Positions 34,478-44,988 are shown, counted from the stretch's first letter. The stretch is 64,000 nt of DNA from Bacteroidales bacterium (GCA_025210735.1 JAOARD010000076.1:1-64000), one strand, 5' to 3'. Translations and numbers: made by a program. Notes: generated by a model not told the origin, from the sequence alone.

Positions 34478-35827
34478 TTAATAAATTGAATTTTCACCTA
34501 AAAGGTCACGAACACATCTGAATCCGATATACGATTTTGCAGAGTCCTGATATTCATAAGCACGAACACCACACTCAAGGAAGTATCCAACATCCTTCCA
34601 AGAACCACCTCTGATTACTTTACGTTTAACAGAAGGTGAATCACCTTTCTTAGCCTGATAAACATATCCCGGACTCATATCATGTGAGAAATTATATGTT
34701 GTCTCATCGTATGCATTGGCACTCCACTCAGAAACATTTCCTGCCATATCAAATAGTCCGTATCCATTTGGCTCATAAGATCCAACAGGCACCGTTTTGT
34801 AACCACCATCATCTACATAGTTACCGCGCATTGGCTTAAAGTTTGCAACCAAACAACCTTCAACATTTCTCAGGTATGGCCCTCCCCAAGGATATTTACC
34901 TAAATCAATACCACCACGTGCAGCATATTCCCACTCTGCTTCAAGAGGAAGTCTGTATGCTGAAACCTCAGCATTTCCTTGTTTTCTTAATGAAGCATTA
35001 AGAAAATCGGTACGCCATGCACAGAAAGCTCTTGCCTGTTTCCAGTTTACACCTACTACAGGGTACTGGTCATAAGTTGGATGCGAAAAGTAGTTGTTTG
35101 TATGAGGATCGTTATATGAGTATGTAAAATCTCTAACCCAAACAAGAGTATCAGGATAAACGTGAACCTCACCCTCTTTAATAAAGTCCTCACGTCCTGT
35201 AATTGGCACCTTGTTTCCAGTATCATCAACCCAGTATCCATTATACTGACCTGCTCCTGCATCGTACATATTTCTTGCCTTAGCAGCCAGATTAATATCA
35301 ATCCAGTAATATCTGTACACTAATTTTCTTGTGTCAAATTCTTTCTTACCAAACAATCTATCCTTTGGTTGATAAACGAATTCTTCAATTACGTCTTTAA
35401 CCTCATCGTTATCAAAATCAATCTTTGCATCCCAGTTTATTCTGAGTTTATCATCCTTGTCAACAAGCTCGTTATCGTCTCTGTCAAAAAGTCTGTACTC
35501 CTCACTTCTGTCAGCAAGTTCTTTTCTGATTAATGAGTCTTTAACCCAATAAACAAACTGTCTGTACTCATTATTTGTTATCTCAGTATCGTCCATCCAG
35601 AACGATGGTACAGAAACAGTTTTTGATGACTGGTTAAAAGCCCAGTTAATATCATCATCGTTCTGACCCATAGTAAAGCTACCCATTGGTATTCTAACCA
35701 TACCATGAGGCTCCGGCTCTTCGAAACTACTCCTTCCTGAAATTCCAACAAGCTCTCCTCCATTATAACTTCCACAACCTTGAAGTAGGAGGGTTACAAT
35801 AAAACCTATGTAAAGTACTCTTTTCAT
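34478..35827 (-). CDS. gldK: T9SS lipoprotein GldK/PorK
   Basis: 449 residues. The lipobox LLLQGC puts the lipidated Cys at residue 18. It has the fold of formylglycine-generating enzyme (SUMF1/FGE): MVRIPMGSFTMGQND, SFWMDDTEITNNEYRQFV, YRLPLEAEWEYAARGG, NGYGLFDMAGNVSEWSAN and VIRGGSWKD. GldK forms an outer-membrane-anchored ring with GldN. It starts 46 bp after porP and precedes gldL. The enzymatic residues of true FGE are not expected to function here; the role is structural. Confidence 0.93.
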   Translation of the reverse strand: MKRVLYIGFIVTLLLQGCGSYNGGELVGISGRSSFEEPEPHGMVRIPMGSFTMGQNDDDINWAFNQSSKTVSVPSFWMDDTEITNNEYRQFVYWVKDSLIRKELADRSEEYRLFDRDDNELVDKDDKLRINWDAKIDFDNDEVKDVIEEFVYQPKDRLFGKKEFDTRKLVYRYYWIDINLAAKARNMYDAGAGQYNGYWVDDTGNKVPITGREDFIKEGEVHVYPDTLVWVRDFTYSYNDPHTNNYFSHPTYDQYPVVGVNWKQARAFCAWRTDFLNASLRKQGNAEVSAYRLPLEAEWEYAARGGIDLGKYPWGGPYLRNVEGCLVANFKPMRGNYVDDGGYKTVPVGSYEPNGYGLFDMAGNVSEWSANAYDETTYNFSHDMSPGYVYQAKKGDSPSVKRKVIRGGSWKDVGYFLECGVRAYEYQDSAKSYIGFRCVRDLLGENSIY

Positions 35828-35873
35828 AATTAAGTAATATTTTTAACGCAATTGAAGATACTTATTTAACAAC

Positions 35874-36809
35874 TTATAAGAACCTAATACTTCTGTAATT
35901 CTTAGGTGCTTTTTCTTTTCTAAGATTAAATCCGTAAACTATCATTAATTCATGTGATCCGCTGTTTGCCTTTGACAGCTTTGACATTGTATAATCATAC
36001 GAGTATCCAATCTTTATATCTTTTAGCAAAACTATTCCGGCCATTCCAGAAATAGCATCTGCTACTTTATAATTAACTCCTAACCAAAACAATTTATTGT
36101 ATTCAAATGTACATCCAACATTCATATTTGACGTTGTTATATTGGTTGACAAGAATACAGAAGGGGTAGCAACCCATTTAGGATTTGGCAATTCTATATC
36201 ATAACCCGCCGATAAATGGAACATTCTTGGAGCTTTTGCCGCAGTGTTAAATCCACTTAACTTATGTCCCAAAAGGTTTGTTGCTGACAAACCCACATAC
36301 ATTTTATCTGTATAATAATGTACACCAAAACCTAAATCAAAAACTGCGTTTGACACCTCGTCGCCATTTGCTGTTAACAGAGGATCGCCATCGCTGTCCG
36401 GTTTAAGTTCATTTTTATTTAACTTGTTATTAACGTAACCAAAACCTACTCCAACCCCAAGATTTCCTAAACCTTTTAAAGGAAGATGCACTGCCCAGGC
36501 CCCACTAAATGCAATGTTTGTATTTACTCCAAACTTATCCTGCACAACATTGAACCCAAATCCCTGATTAACGTTGAACAGACTAAACGGAACATTAGCA
36601 CTTGCAGTAGAATACCTCGGTGCTCCATCCATACCAACCCATTGACTACGCATACCTGCCATAACTATCATTTTATCGCTACTTCCCATAAATGCAGGAT
36701 TAAGCGATGTATTATTCACAAAGTTATGCGTATAAAACACGTCGGTCTGGGCAAACGTAACATTGTGAACAATCAACAACATTACAAGGATTTTAAGTTT
36801 AATTTTCAT
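35874..36809 (-). CDS. porP: T9SS outer-membrane protein PorP/SprF family
   Basis: 311 residues with a signal peptide (ILVMLLIVHNVTFAQ). DVFYTHNFVNNTSLNPAFMG and the beta-barrel pattern through GYSYDYTMSKLSKANSGSHELMIVYGF are typical of PorP/SprF. Bacteroidales T9SS operons begin with porP followed by porKLMN, the order found here. It is the first gene of the operon, with a TAnnTTTG-like element at 36947-36954. Confidence 0.92.
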   Translation of the reverse strand: MKIKLKILVMLLIVHNVTFAQTDVFYTHNFVNNTSLNPAFMGSSDKMIVMAGMRSQWVGMDGAPRYSTASANVPFSLFNVNQGFGFNVVQDKFGVNTNIAFSGAWAVHLPLKGLGNLGVGVGFGYVNNKLNKNELKPDSDGDPLLTANGDEVSNAVFDLGFGVHYYTDKMYVGLSATNLLGHKLSGFNTAAKAPRMFHLSAGYDIELPNPKWVATPSVFLSTNITTSNMNVGCTFEYNKLFWLGVNYKVADAISGMAGIVLLKDIKIGYSYDYTMSKLSKANSGSHELMIVYGFNLRKEKAPKNYRSIRFL

Positions 36810-36946
36810 AAGTTTTACTAGGTTACCCTTTCCTTTTTAATAACTGCTAAAATAATTAAAAATTGCTAGGAGACAAATAAATTGTCATCACACACCGATA
36901 TCTAACCAAATAAACTAAATACAATAACATTTATTGTAACAATTGG

Positions 36947-36954
36947 CAAAAATA
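36947..36954 (-). promoter_or_regulatory. -7 promoter element of the T9SS operon
   Basis: TATTTTTG on the minus strand fits TAnnTTTG, 138 bp upstream of porP and just inside the topA-porP gap. No -33 element was recognised. Confidence 0.35.
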
Positions 36955-36984
36955 CAATTTCTAATCACTTTTTGAAGATATTTC

Positions 36985-39309
36985 TTACTTCTTTTTTGTA
37001 CTCTTTTTTCTTGTTACTTTTTTCTTAGGTTCTGCTGACTTTTTTATTAAATCAACACAATCCTGATATGAAAGATCTTCTGCCACAACATCTTTAGGTA
37101 TCTTGTAGTTCTTTTTCTGATAAGAAATATAAGGTCCCCAACGTCCGTTCAGTACTTGTAAATCAGCATCCTCGTCAAACGATTTAATAAACTTCTTTCT
37201 ATCCGCTTCACGTTTCTCTTCAATAAGCACAATTGCTCTCTCCAAGACAACATCATATGGGTCATCAACGCCCTTTTTCAGCGAAACAAATTTCCCATCG
37301 TGTCTCACATACGGACCAAATCTACCTATTGCTACTGTTACAACTTTTCCTTCATATTCTCCAAGTTGTCGTGGTAATTTAAATAGTTCCAGCGCCTCTT
37401 CAAGAGTAATAGTCTCAAGGTGCTGACCTTTACGTAAAGCTGAATATTGTGGTTTTTCTTCGGAGTCAGACGATCCAAGCTGAGCCATTGGACCAAAACG
37501 ACCAATACGAACCGAAACAGGTTTTCCTGTCTTCGGATCATCACCTAAAATTCTTTCGCCACTATCTCTCTCAGAATTCTCTAATGTATCAACAACTTCA
37601 TCATGAAAAGGTTTATAGAATACATCTATCATTTTCTGCCACTCAATCTTTCCAATTGCAATGTCATCAAACTTCTCCTCAACACTTGCTGTAAAATTAT
37701 AGTTAACAATCTCTTCAAAATTCTTAAGTAAGAAATCATTAACAACCATACCTATATCATTCGGAAATAACTTATTTCTTTCAGCTCCTGTAATTTCAGT
37801 TTTGGTTACCTCTGATACATCTTCTTTTTTCAACGTAAATACAGAGTATTTTCTCTCTTCACCATCACGATCTTCCTTAATCACATACCCTCTGTTCTGT
37901 ATTGTTGATATTGTTGGAGCATAAGTAGACGGACGTCCGATACCTAACTCCTCTAGTTTTTTAACCAAAGATGCTTCTGTATATCTTGGAGGTTTCTGAG
38001 TAAATCGTTCAGTACACTCTACAACTTTATAGCCTAGTTTATCACCCTCTTTAACAGATGGCAACAATCCTTTCACCTCTTCATCTGTCTCGTCATCTGT
38101 AGATTCCATATAAACCTTAAGAAATCCATCAAATAACAACACCTCTCCTGATGCAACAAATGTCTTATCAGAATTAGATATATTAATATTTATTGTTGTT
38201 TTTTCCAGTTTCGCTTCACTCATTTGCGAAGCAATTGTTCTTTTCCAAATAAGTTCATATAACTTAGATTCAGCAGAAGATCCAGACACAGTCATATTCT
38301 CCATATATGTGGGTCTGATAGCTTCGTGAGCCTCCTGTGCACCTTTTGTTTTTGTACTATATTTTCTTGGTTCCGAATACTCACTTCCGTACTCTCCTGT
38401 AATCATCTTTTTTGCTGAAGCCACAGCAGAGTCTGACAGGTTAAGCGAGTCGGTTCTCATATATGTAATTTTTCCGGCCTCATATAATTTCTGCGCAACC
38501 GACATTGTTTGTGCTACCGAAAAGCCTAGTTTTCTACTAGCTTCCTGCTGAAGTGTTGATGTTGTAAACGGCGCAGCAGGTCGTTTCTTCGATGGCTTTT
38601 TAACAATAGAATTTACAGTAAACTCAGCATTGGAACAATTATTCAGAAATGTTTTTGCCTCATCTGCATTACCAAACCTTTTGTTAAGTTCAGCTTTAAT
38701 ATCTCCTTTATCAGATGAGAACATTCCAGTTGTTTTAATAAATGGAGCTGACTTAAATGCCATTATTTCACGTTCACGATCAACAAGTAAACGTACAGAT
38801 ACACTCTGAACCCTACCTGCAGAAAGTGAAGGTTTAATCTTTTTCCACAACACCGGTGACAACTCAAATCCCACCAAACGATCAAGAACTCGTCTGGCTT
38901 GTTGTGCATTAACCAGATTTATATCAATATCTCTTGGATTCTCAATAGCTCTTACTATAGCGTCTTTGGTAATTTCATTAAAAACAATACGTCGGGTTTT
39001 CTCTGGTTTTAATTTAAGCACTTCAAAAAGATGCCAGGCTATAGCCTCTCCTTCGCGATCTTCATCGGAAGCCAACCATACCATATCGGCCTCTTTTGCA
39101 CTCTTTTTCAACTCCGAAACAACCTTTTTTTTATCATCAGACACAATATACTGTGGTTGATAGTTGTTCTCTATATCTATACCAAAATCTTTTTTAGCAA
39201 GATCTCTTATGTGTCCAAAACTCGATTTAACAGTAAATCCCTCTCCTAAGAATTTTTCAATTGTCTTAGCCTTTGCAGGTGACTCAACAATAACTAAATT
39301 TCCGCCCAT
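36985..39309 (-). CDS. topA: DNA topoisomerase I (type IA)
   Basis: 774 residues. It relaxes negatively supercoiled DNA through a 5'-phosphotyrosine intermediate. The TOPRIM domain is at the N-terminus (LVIVESPAKAKTIEKFLG; LASDEDREGEAIAWHL). The active-site Tyr lies in AGKITYMRTDSLNLS. In place of zinc fingers the C-terminus carries TopA C-terminal repeats (RIGRFGPMAQLG, AIGRFGPYVRHDGKFVSL, LNGRWGPYISY) and ends in a Lys-rich tail. It is divergent from the PBP gene at 39437 and upstream of porP. Confidence 0.96.
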   Translation of the reverse strand: MGGNLVIVESPAKAKTIEKFLGEGFTVKSSFGHIRDLAKKDFGIDIENNYQPQYIVSDDKKKVVSELKKSAKEADMVWLASDEDREGEAIAWHLFEVLKLKPEKTRRIVFNEITKDAIVRAIENPRDIDINLVNAQQARRVLDRLVGFELSPVLWKKIKPSLSAGRVQSVSVRLLVDREREIMAFKSAPFIKTTGMFSSDKGDIKAELNKRFGNADEAKTFLNNCSNAEFTVNSIVKKPSKKRPAAPFTTSTLQQEASRKLGFSVAQTMSVAQKLYEAGKITYMRTDSLNLSDSAVASAKKMITGEYGSEYSEPRKYSTKTKGAQEAHEAIRPTYMENMTVSGSSAESKLYELIWKRTIASQMSEAKLEKTTININISNSDKTFVASGEVLLFDGFLKVYMESTDDETDEEVKGLLPSVKEGDKLGYKVVECTERFTQKPPRYTEASLVKKLEELGIGRPSTYAPTISTIQNRGYVIKEDRDGEERKYSVFTLKKEDVSEVTKTEITGAERNKLFPNDIGMVVNDFLLKNFEEIVNYNFTASVEEKFDDIAIGKIEWQKMIDVFYKPFHDEVVDTLENSERDSGERILGDDPKTGKPVSVRIGRFGPMAQLGSSDSEEKPQYSALRKGQHLETITLEEALELFKLPRQLGEYEGKVVTVAIGRFGPYVRHDGKFVSLKKGVDDPYDVVLERAIVLIEEKREADRKKFIKSFDEDADLQVLNGRWGPYISYQKKNYKIPKDVVAEDLSYQDCVDLIKKSAEPKKKVTRKKSTKKK

Positions 39310-39407
39310 TTAAACAATTCCTTATTTATATATCAAAAGCAAAACCAAATACAAAGTAAAGTAAATAGCTAATCAGAATCAAAATTTTATATTAAATATT
39401 ATTTATA

Positions 39408-39415
39408 TAATTTTG
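39408..39415 (+). promoter_or_regulatory. -7 promoter element of the PBP gene
   Basis: TAATTTTG fits TAnnTTTG and lies 21 bp upstream of the start codon in the topA/PBP divergent gap. Confidence 0.5.
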
Positions 39416-39436
39416 TTAAAAACATATTAAACTCTC

Positions 39437-41800
39437 ATGAATATAAGTAAAAAAACCAAGAAAAGGTTCCTAATCACATTTTGGTCATTGGTTATAATAC
39501 CAATTTTTTTTATAACTCTGCTGTTTTATCTTATATCAGCTGACATGTTTGGGAAGCTCCCAAGTTTTGAACAATTAGAAAACCCTAGCAACAATCTTGC
39601 ATCAGAAGTTATTTCAGAAGATGGGAAAATACTAGGAAGTTTCTACTATCAGAACAGGTCATATGTAAACTATGAGGATCTGTCTCCTAATCTGGTTACT
39701 ACATTAATTACTACCGAGGATGTGAGGTTCAGATCTCATTCAGGGATTGATGCAAGAGGTACATTCCGCGTATTAACAAAAACTATTCTGCAAGGAAACA
39801 GAGGCTCCGGTGGAGGTAGTACTATTACACAACAGCTTGCTAAGAACCTTTACGGGCGAGATACTACAACTTACAAAAATAAGCTAGATAGAATATCAAA
39901 TATTATTCTTATTAAACTTAAAGAGTGGGTCACTGCTGCACGATTAGAAAAGAGCTACACTAAAGATGAGATTTTAGTAATGTACCTTAACACAGTATTC
40001 TTTGGTAATAACTCTTATGGTATTAAATCTGCGGCAAAAACATATTTCAACAAAACTCCAGGGGAGTTAAATATTGAGGAGTCTGCTATGTTAGTTGGTC
40101 TGGTTAATGCACCTTCAAGATACAACCCTGTAAGACATTATGATGTTGCTTTAGATAAACGAAACAGAGTCCTAAGTCAACTACTTAAATATGATAAGAT
40201 CAATAAACATCAGTATGATTCATTAGCTTCCAGACCAATTGACCTGTCAAACTTTAAGGTTCAGGATCATAATCAGGGATTAGCAACTTATTTCAGAGAG
40301 TACCTGAGAACAACTATGAACAAGAGACACCCAAAACCAGGGATGTTTTTTACAGAACAACAGTACCTGAACGCTATTCAGAGATGGGAAAATGATCCTC
40401 TGTACGGATGGGTAAATAAGAATAAAAAACCAAATGGCGATTCATATAGTTTATACAGAGATGGTTTAAAGATATACGCAACAATAAATTCAAGAATGCA
40501 GCAATATGCCGAAGAGGCTGTTAATGAGCATCTAGGCAAGACACTTCAGCCTGATTTCTATAAAGATTTAAAACGAAGAGGCAATAACCGCAAAAAGCCT
40601 TTTGACTCTGAATTAACTAAAGAGGAGATTGACAATATCATGACCCTTGCAATGAAGAGAACAGAACAATACAGGATAATGAGAAACAGCGGAGTATCAA
40701 TGGATAAAATAAAGAAGTGGTTTAATACTCCTCGCGAAACTAAATTATTCTCATGGTCTGGTGATATTGATACAGTAATATCTCCTATGGACTCTATAAA
40801 ATATTACAAACATTTCTTACGTTCTGGTATGTTAGCTATGGAACCAGGGACAGGAAGAGTAAAAGCTTATATTGGTGGAAATGACTATAAATTTTTTAAG
40901 TTTGATGCCATTACAAGCCAGAAAAGACAGGTTGGTTCAACAATAAAACCATTCTTGTATACATTGGCAATGCAAGAAAATTACTCTCCATGCTATTTAG
41001 TACCAAATGTTCCACAGACTTTTGCTGTTGGAGATACAACATGGGCTCCTAAAAATGCAGGTAGTTCAAGAGCTGGCGAGATGGTATCTCTACAATGGGG
41101 TTTAGCAAAATCAAACAATAATATATCGGCATGGCTGGTAAAACAGTTTACACCACAAGCTGTTGTTGATATGGCTCACAGATTAGGTATAGAGAGTAAG
41201 ATAGATGCTGTACCTTCAATAGTTTACGGAGTAAGTGATTTCTCATTACTTGAAATGGTTGGTGCTTATGGTACTTTTGCTAACAAAGGAGTACATACAA
41301 AACCTATTTTTGTTTCACGTATTGAGGACAAAAACGGCAATATATTAGCATCATTTGAACCAGAACAAAAAGAGGCTATTGACGCACAAACAGCATACCT
41401 GATGATTAAACTTCTACAAAATGTTGTTAACAGAGGAACTGCTGCAAGATTAAGACATACTTATGATTTAAGAAGTGAGATGGGAGGAAAAACCGGTACA
41501 ACACAGAACCATGCAGACGGTTGGTTTATGGGCGTAACTCCTAACCTTGTTGGTGGTGTATGGGTAGGTGCAGAAGACAGGAGTGTACACTTTAGTACTA
41601 TAACAAAAGGACAGGGAGCAAATATGGCTCTTCCTATCTGGGCAATATTCCTTAAGAAAGTTTATAATGATCCTACAATGAAAGTAAAAAATACTGATAC
41701 TTTCAGACAACCTCTGAATTTTGATTACGAACTTGACTGTGATGATAATAACGAAGATGACAATAATGATAATGACGAGAATTTGTTTGGCACAAACTAA
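39437..41800 (+). CDS. Class A penicillin-binding protein (PBP1A-like)
   Basis: 787 residues. There is a cytoplasmic basic start and one membrane helix (FWSLVIIPIFFITLLFYLIS). The GT51 glycosyltransferase domain follows (TTEDVRFRSHSGIDARGT; GGGSTITQQLAKNLYGRD; DEILVMYLNTVFFGNNSYG). The transpeptidase has the SxxK box GSTIKPFLYTL, an SNN motif in AKSNNNISAWL and the KTGTT box. It polymerises and cross-links peptidoglycan at the cytoplasmic membrane. The C-terminus ends in a low-complexity Asp/Asn/Glu tail. It is a single gene with a promoter at 39408-39415 and a terminator after it. Confidence 0.94.
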   Translation: MNISKKTKKRFLITFWSLVIIPIFFITLLFYLISADMFGKLPSFEQLENPSNNLASEVISEDGKILGSFYYQNRSYVNYEDLSPNLVTTLITTEDVRFRSHSGIDARGTFRVLTKTILQGNRGSGGGSTITQQLAKNLYGRDTTTYKNKLDRISNIILIKLKEWVTAARLEKSYTKDEILVMYLNTVFFGNNSYGIKSAAKTYFNKTPGELNIEESAMLVGLVNAPSRYNPVRHYDVALDKRNRVLSQLLKYDKINKHQYDSLASRPIDLSNFKVQDHNQGLATYFREYLRTTMNKRHPKPGMFFTEQQYLNAIQRWENDPLYGWVNKNKKPNGDSYSLYRDGLKIYATINSRMQQYAEEAVNEHLGKTLQPDFYKDLKRRGNNRKKPFDSELTKEEIDNIMTLAMKRTEQYRIMRNSGVSMDKIKKWFNTPRETKLFSWSGDIDTVISPMDSIKYYKHFLRSGMLAMEPGTGRVKAYIGGNDYKFFKFDAITSQKRQVGSTIKPFLYTLAMQENYSPCYLVPNVPQTFAVGDTTWAPKNAGSSRAGEMVSLQWGLAKSNNNISAWLVKQFTPQAVVDMAHRLGIESKIDAVPSIVYGVSDFSLLEMVGAYGTFANKGVHTKPIFVSRIEDKNGNILASFEPEQKEAIDAQTAYLMIKLLQNVVNRGTAARLRHTYDLRSEMGGKTGTTQNHADGWFMGVTPNLVGGVWVGAEDRSVHFSTITKGQGANMALPIWAIFLKKVYNDPTMKVKNTDTFRQPLNFDYELDCDDNNEDDNNDNDENLFGTN

Positions 41801-41833
41801 GATTTTATATAATTCTCAATAATAATCCAGAAA

Positions 41834-41868
41834 ACAGAATCGATACAAAATCGGTTCTGTTTTTTTAT
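41834..41868 (+). terminator. Terminator between the convergent PBP and ABC genes
   Basis: ACAGAATCGA and TCGGTTCTGT pair (one G-T) around a short loop, followed by a run of T. The other strand also carries a T-run, so it may serve both genes. Confidence 0.8.
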
Positions 41869-41888
41869 AATCTATTACAAACTTTATA

Positions 41889-43550
41889 TCAATATACTGA
41901 GTCTATAAGTTTTCTCGTATAATCAGATTTTGACGATTCAAAAAGCTTATCTGCTTCTTCAATCTCAATCAAATTCCCTTCCTTTAACACCATAATTCTG
42001 TCTGACATATGCTTTACTACAGCAAGATCATGCGATATAAATATCATCGACAGATTCATTTCGTGTTTAAGTTTATTAAGAAGGTTCAGAACCATTGCTT
42101 GCACAGAAACATCAAGTGCTGATACAGATTCATCGCATATTATTATGTCTGGCTTTAGAATCAACGATCTGGCTATACCTACCCTCTGCCTTTGCCCTCC
42201 AGAAAACTCATGCGGGTATTTTTTATACGCTTCTTCTGAAAGACCAACCCGATTCAACATATCTGCTACCGATTTTTTATTGTCAGATGCCGATTCTGAA
42301 TTATGATGATTCAAAACCTCTAATATTGCATCACCCACCCTCATCTTGGGATTTAATGACGAATACGGATCCTGAAATATCATCTGTACTCGTTTACGCA
42401 CCTCTACACCTCCTGTTTCTGAGATATTCTTACCAAATAACTTATAAGAATCATATCTGGAATTAAGTAACAGGTTTAGTGATCTTCCTATAGTTGTCTT
42501 TCCACTCCCGGATTCACCAACAAGACCCAGTGTTTCTCCTCTGTAAAGGTCAAATGATATTTTATCTACTACGTTTTTACCTCCAAAAGTTTTTCCGAAG
42601 ATAGTTCGTTTTTGTCCTAGGGTCACTTTAAGGTTCTTTACTGACAGTATTGGTTTTTCAGCATATAACTCTTTATGCCTTTTTTTTCTCGAACCTGTAT
42701 CTTCAACAACCGCATCAAACTGTTTTCCTTTAACAAAATCATTAACAACAGGAAGCTTTTTTAAACGTTTCTGTTTTGATGGTTTACAAAGCAACAACCC
42801 CTTTGTATACAAAGATTCAGGATTATTTATAACCTTACTACATTCTCCACTCTCAACAACAACTCCGTTTTGCATCACAATAATCTTATCAGATATGGCT
42901 GAAACAACGTCAAGATCATGTGATATAAATATTATTGAAGTCCCCCTATTATTCTTAATATCAAGTAACAAATCAATAATCTCACGTTGTACTGTAACAT
43001 CTAAAGCTGTTGTTGGCTCATCCGCAATAATAATATCCGGTTCTCCGGCTATTGCCATTGCTATCATAACACGCTGTCTCTGTCCTCCTGACAATTCATG
43101 CGGATATTTATTGTATACTGTATCAGGTTCTGGCAACATCACCTCTTTAAACAGTTTTTTTACAGCCTCTTTTCTGTTATCAGTTATTTTTTTATCAAGA
43201 GCCTCTAACACCTGTTTTCCACAAATCATTGATGGGTTAAGAGATGTCATTGGTTCTTGAAAAACAAATGAAATTTTACCACCTCTAAGCTTCCTAATCT
43301 CACTATCCGAAATACTATACAGATCAACCTTTCCATTACTCTCTGTATACAGTTCTGCAGACCCTTTAATTACTTCTGAATTCTTTGGCAAAAGTCTAAG
43401 AAAAGATAAGACAGATACAGATTTACCCGACCCCGATTCGCCAACCACACCAACAACCTCACCTTTATTAATGCTTAGCGAGAAATCGTTAACAACAATA
43501 TTGTTATCAAATGATATCGTAAGATTCTCAACCTTTAGTACCGGATTCAT
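41889..43550 (-). CDS. Double-ATPase ABC transporter subunit of the oligopeptide/dipeptide type
   Basis: 553 residues with two complete ABC domains fused head to tail. Domain 1 has GVVGESGSGKSVSVLSF, the signature LSGGQRQRVMIAMAIAG and DEPTTALDV. Domain 2 has GLVGESGSGKTTIGRSL, FSGGQRQRVGIARSLIL and DESVSALDV. A short linker at about 260-300 has the oligopeptide-ABC C-terminal type (LYTKGLLLCKPS). Such YejF/GsiA-like proteins energise uptake of peptides, microcins or glutathione. No permease or binding-protein gene is adjacent, so its partners must be elsewhere. The stop of radA is separated from its start by only ~11 bp, so it is expressed after radA. Confidence 0.92.
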   Translation of the reverse strand: MNPVLKVENLTISFDNNIVVNDFSLSINKGEVVGVVGESGSGKSVSVLSFLRLLPKNSEVIKGSAELYTESNGKVDLYSISDSEIRKLRGGKISFVFQEPMTSLNPSMICGKQVLEALDKKITDNRKEAVKKLFKEVMLPEPDTVYNKYPHELSGGQRQRVMIAMAIAGEPDIIIADEPTTALDVTVQREIIDLLLDIKNNRGTSIIFISHDLDVVSAISDKIIVMQNGVVVESGECSKVINNPESLYTKGLLLCKPSKQKRLKKLPVVNDFVKGKQFDAVVEDTGSRKKRHKELYAEKPILSVKNLKVTLGQKRTIFGKTFGGKNVVDKISFDLYRGETLGLVGESGSGKTTIGRSLNLLLNSRYDSYKLFGKNISETGGVEVRKRVQMIFQDPYSSLNPKMRVGDAILEVLNHHNSESASDNKKSVADMLNRVGLSEEAYKKYPHEFSGGQRQRVGIARSLILKPDIIICDESVSALDVSVQAMVLNLLNKLKHEMNLSMIFISHDLAVVKHMSDRIMVLKEGNLIEIEEADKLFESSKSDYTRKLIDSVY

Positions 43551-43561
43551 AATAATCTAAT

Positions 43562-44923
43562 TTATGCAAAGAGACTTCTCAGAAATTCCTCAATTTTTGA
43601 TATTACAACAACCTCTATATTTCGGTTCTTTATATCTAAATCCTTATTATATTTTGATATAAATATCTTTTGGAACCCAAGTTTCTCTGCTTCAGAAATA
43701 CGCTGATCTATTCTTGCCACAGGTCTTACTTCACCTGAAAGACCTATTTCTCCTGCAAAACAAAACTTTGACGATACAGCAATATCTGCACTAGAAGATA
43801 GTATTGCAGCAATAACTGCAAGGTCTATAGCAGGATCATTTACTTTTATCCCACCAGCAATATTAAGAAACACATCCTTTGCCGATATTTTAAAATTAGC
43901 TCTTTTCTCAAGAACTGCTAATAACATATTTAATCTTCGGGTATCAAAACCTGTTGCTGAACGCTGTGGGGTACCATATGCAGCTGTACTAACCAAAGCC
44001 TGTACCTCAATCAGGAACGATCTGCCACCATCAATTGTAGCAGCCACAGCTTGCCCACTAAGAGAATCATCATATTCAGATAATAAAACCTTAGAAGGGT
44101 TAAGTATCTCTCTTAGGCCATCAGACAGCATCTCAAAAATACCCAGTTCTGATGTTGAGCCAAATCTGTTTTTCTTACTTCTAAGAATTCTGTAGTTATT
44201 GTGCATATCACCCTCAAATTGCAACACTGTGTCTACAATATGTTCCAGTACTTTTGGACCTGCAATATTTCCATCTTTAGTTATATGACCTATTAAAAAA
44301 ACAGGTACAGCATTTGACTTTGCATATTGTAACAATCTGGAAGTACATTCTCTAACCTGACTAACGCTACCCGGAGCAGAGTCAATAATATCTGTTGCTA
44401 TTGTTTGAACAGAATCAACAACAACAATATCCGGTTTAACATTATCAAGCTGTGTTAATATATTTTCAAGTGAAGTTTCACTAAGCAAATAACATTTATC
44501 ATTTGCCAGACCAATTCTATCTGCCCTTAGCTTTATCTGCTTTACACTCTCTTCACCTGACACATAAAGAATTGTATTTTCAAGCATAAGAGCCATTTGT
44601 AGTATCAGAGTAGACTTTCCGATTCCCGGCTCTCCACCAAGTAACACCAGAGATCCTTTTACCAATCCTCCTCCAAGAATACGGTTAACCTCTCCCATCT
44701 TTATATCTATCCTCTCTTCTGTACCAAGAGTAATATCTTTAATTTTTTGTGGTCGTTCATGAGAAATAAGTTTGCGAGGTAATTTTCCATCACTTTTTTT
44801 ATTACTTATAACCTCTTCTGTAAATGTATTCCACTGCCCGCACGCATTACATTTACCCACCCATTTAGGTTCTTCATGTCCACAATTACTGCAATAGTAA
44901 GCAATCTTTGTTTTTGCCATCAC
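43562..44923 (-). CDS. radA: DNA repair protein RadA/Sms
   Basis: 453 residues. The N-terminal zinc finger CSNCGHEEPKWVGKCNACGQW is followed by a RecA-like ATPase with Walker A GGEPGIGKSTLILQ. The RadA-specific KNRFG motif is present (LRSKKNRFGSTSELGIFEM). A Lon-protease-like C-terminal domain follows (AAYGTPQRSATGF through GLSGEVRPV). RadA is a DnaB-type helicase that drives branch migration in recombination. It has no -7 element at consensus in the short gap to panD, which ends in a terminator. Confidence 0.95.
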   Translation of the reverse strand: MMAKTKIAYYCSNCGHEEPKWVGKCNACGQWNTFTEEVISNKKSDGKLPRKLISHERPQKIKDITLGTEERIDIKMGEVNRILGGGLVKGSLVLLGGEPGIGKSTLILQMALMLENTILYVSGEESVKQIKLRADRIGLANDKCYLLSETSLENILTQLDNVKPDIVVVDSVQTIATDIIDSAPGSVSQVRECTSRLLQYAKSNAVPVFLIGHITKDGNIAGPKVLEHIVDTVLQFEGDMHNNYRILRSKKNRFGSTSELGIFEMLSDGLREILNPSKVLLSEYDDSLSGQAVAATIDGGRSFLIEVQALVSTAAYGTPQRSATGFDTRRLNMLLAVLEKRANFKISAKDVFLNIAGGIKVNDPAIDLAVIAAILSSSADIAVSSKFCFAGEIGLSGEVRPVARIDQRISEAEKLGFQKIFISKYNKDLDIKNRNIEVVVISKIEEFLRSLFA

Positions 44924-44956
44924 ATATAGTTTACTGCAATATACAAATATGATATT

Positions 44957-44988
44957 AAAAAAGGGTATCCGATTATCTCGAATACCCT
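44957..44988 (-). terminator. Intrinsic terminator after panD
   Basis: AGGGTAT (44962-44968) pairs with ATACCCT (44982-44988), extended inward by further pairs, with a T-run in the minus-strand direction. Confidence 0.8.
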
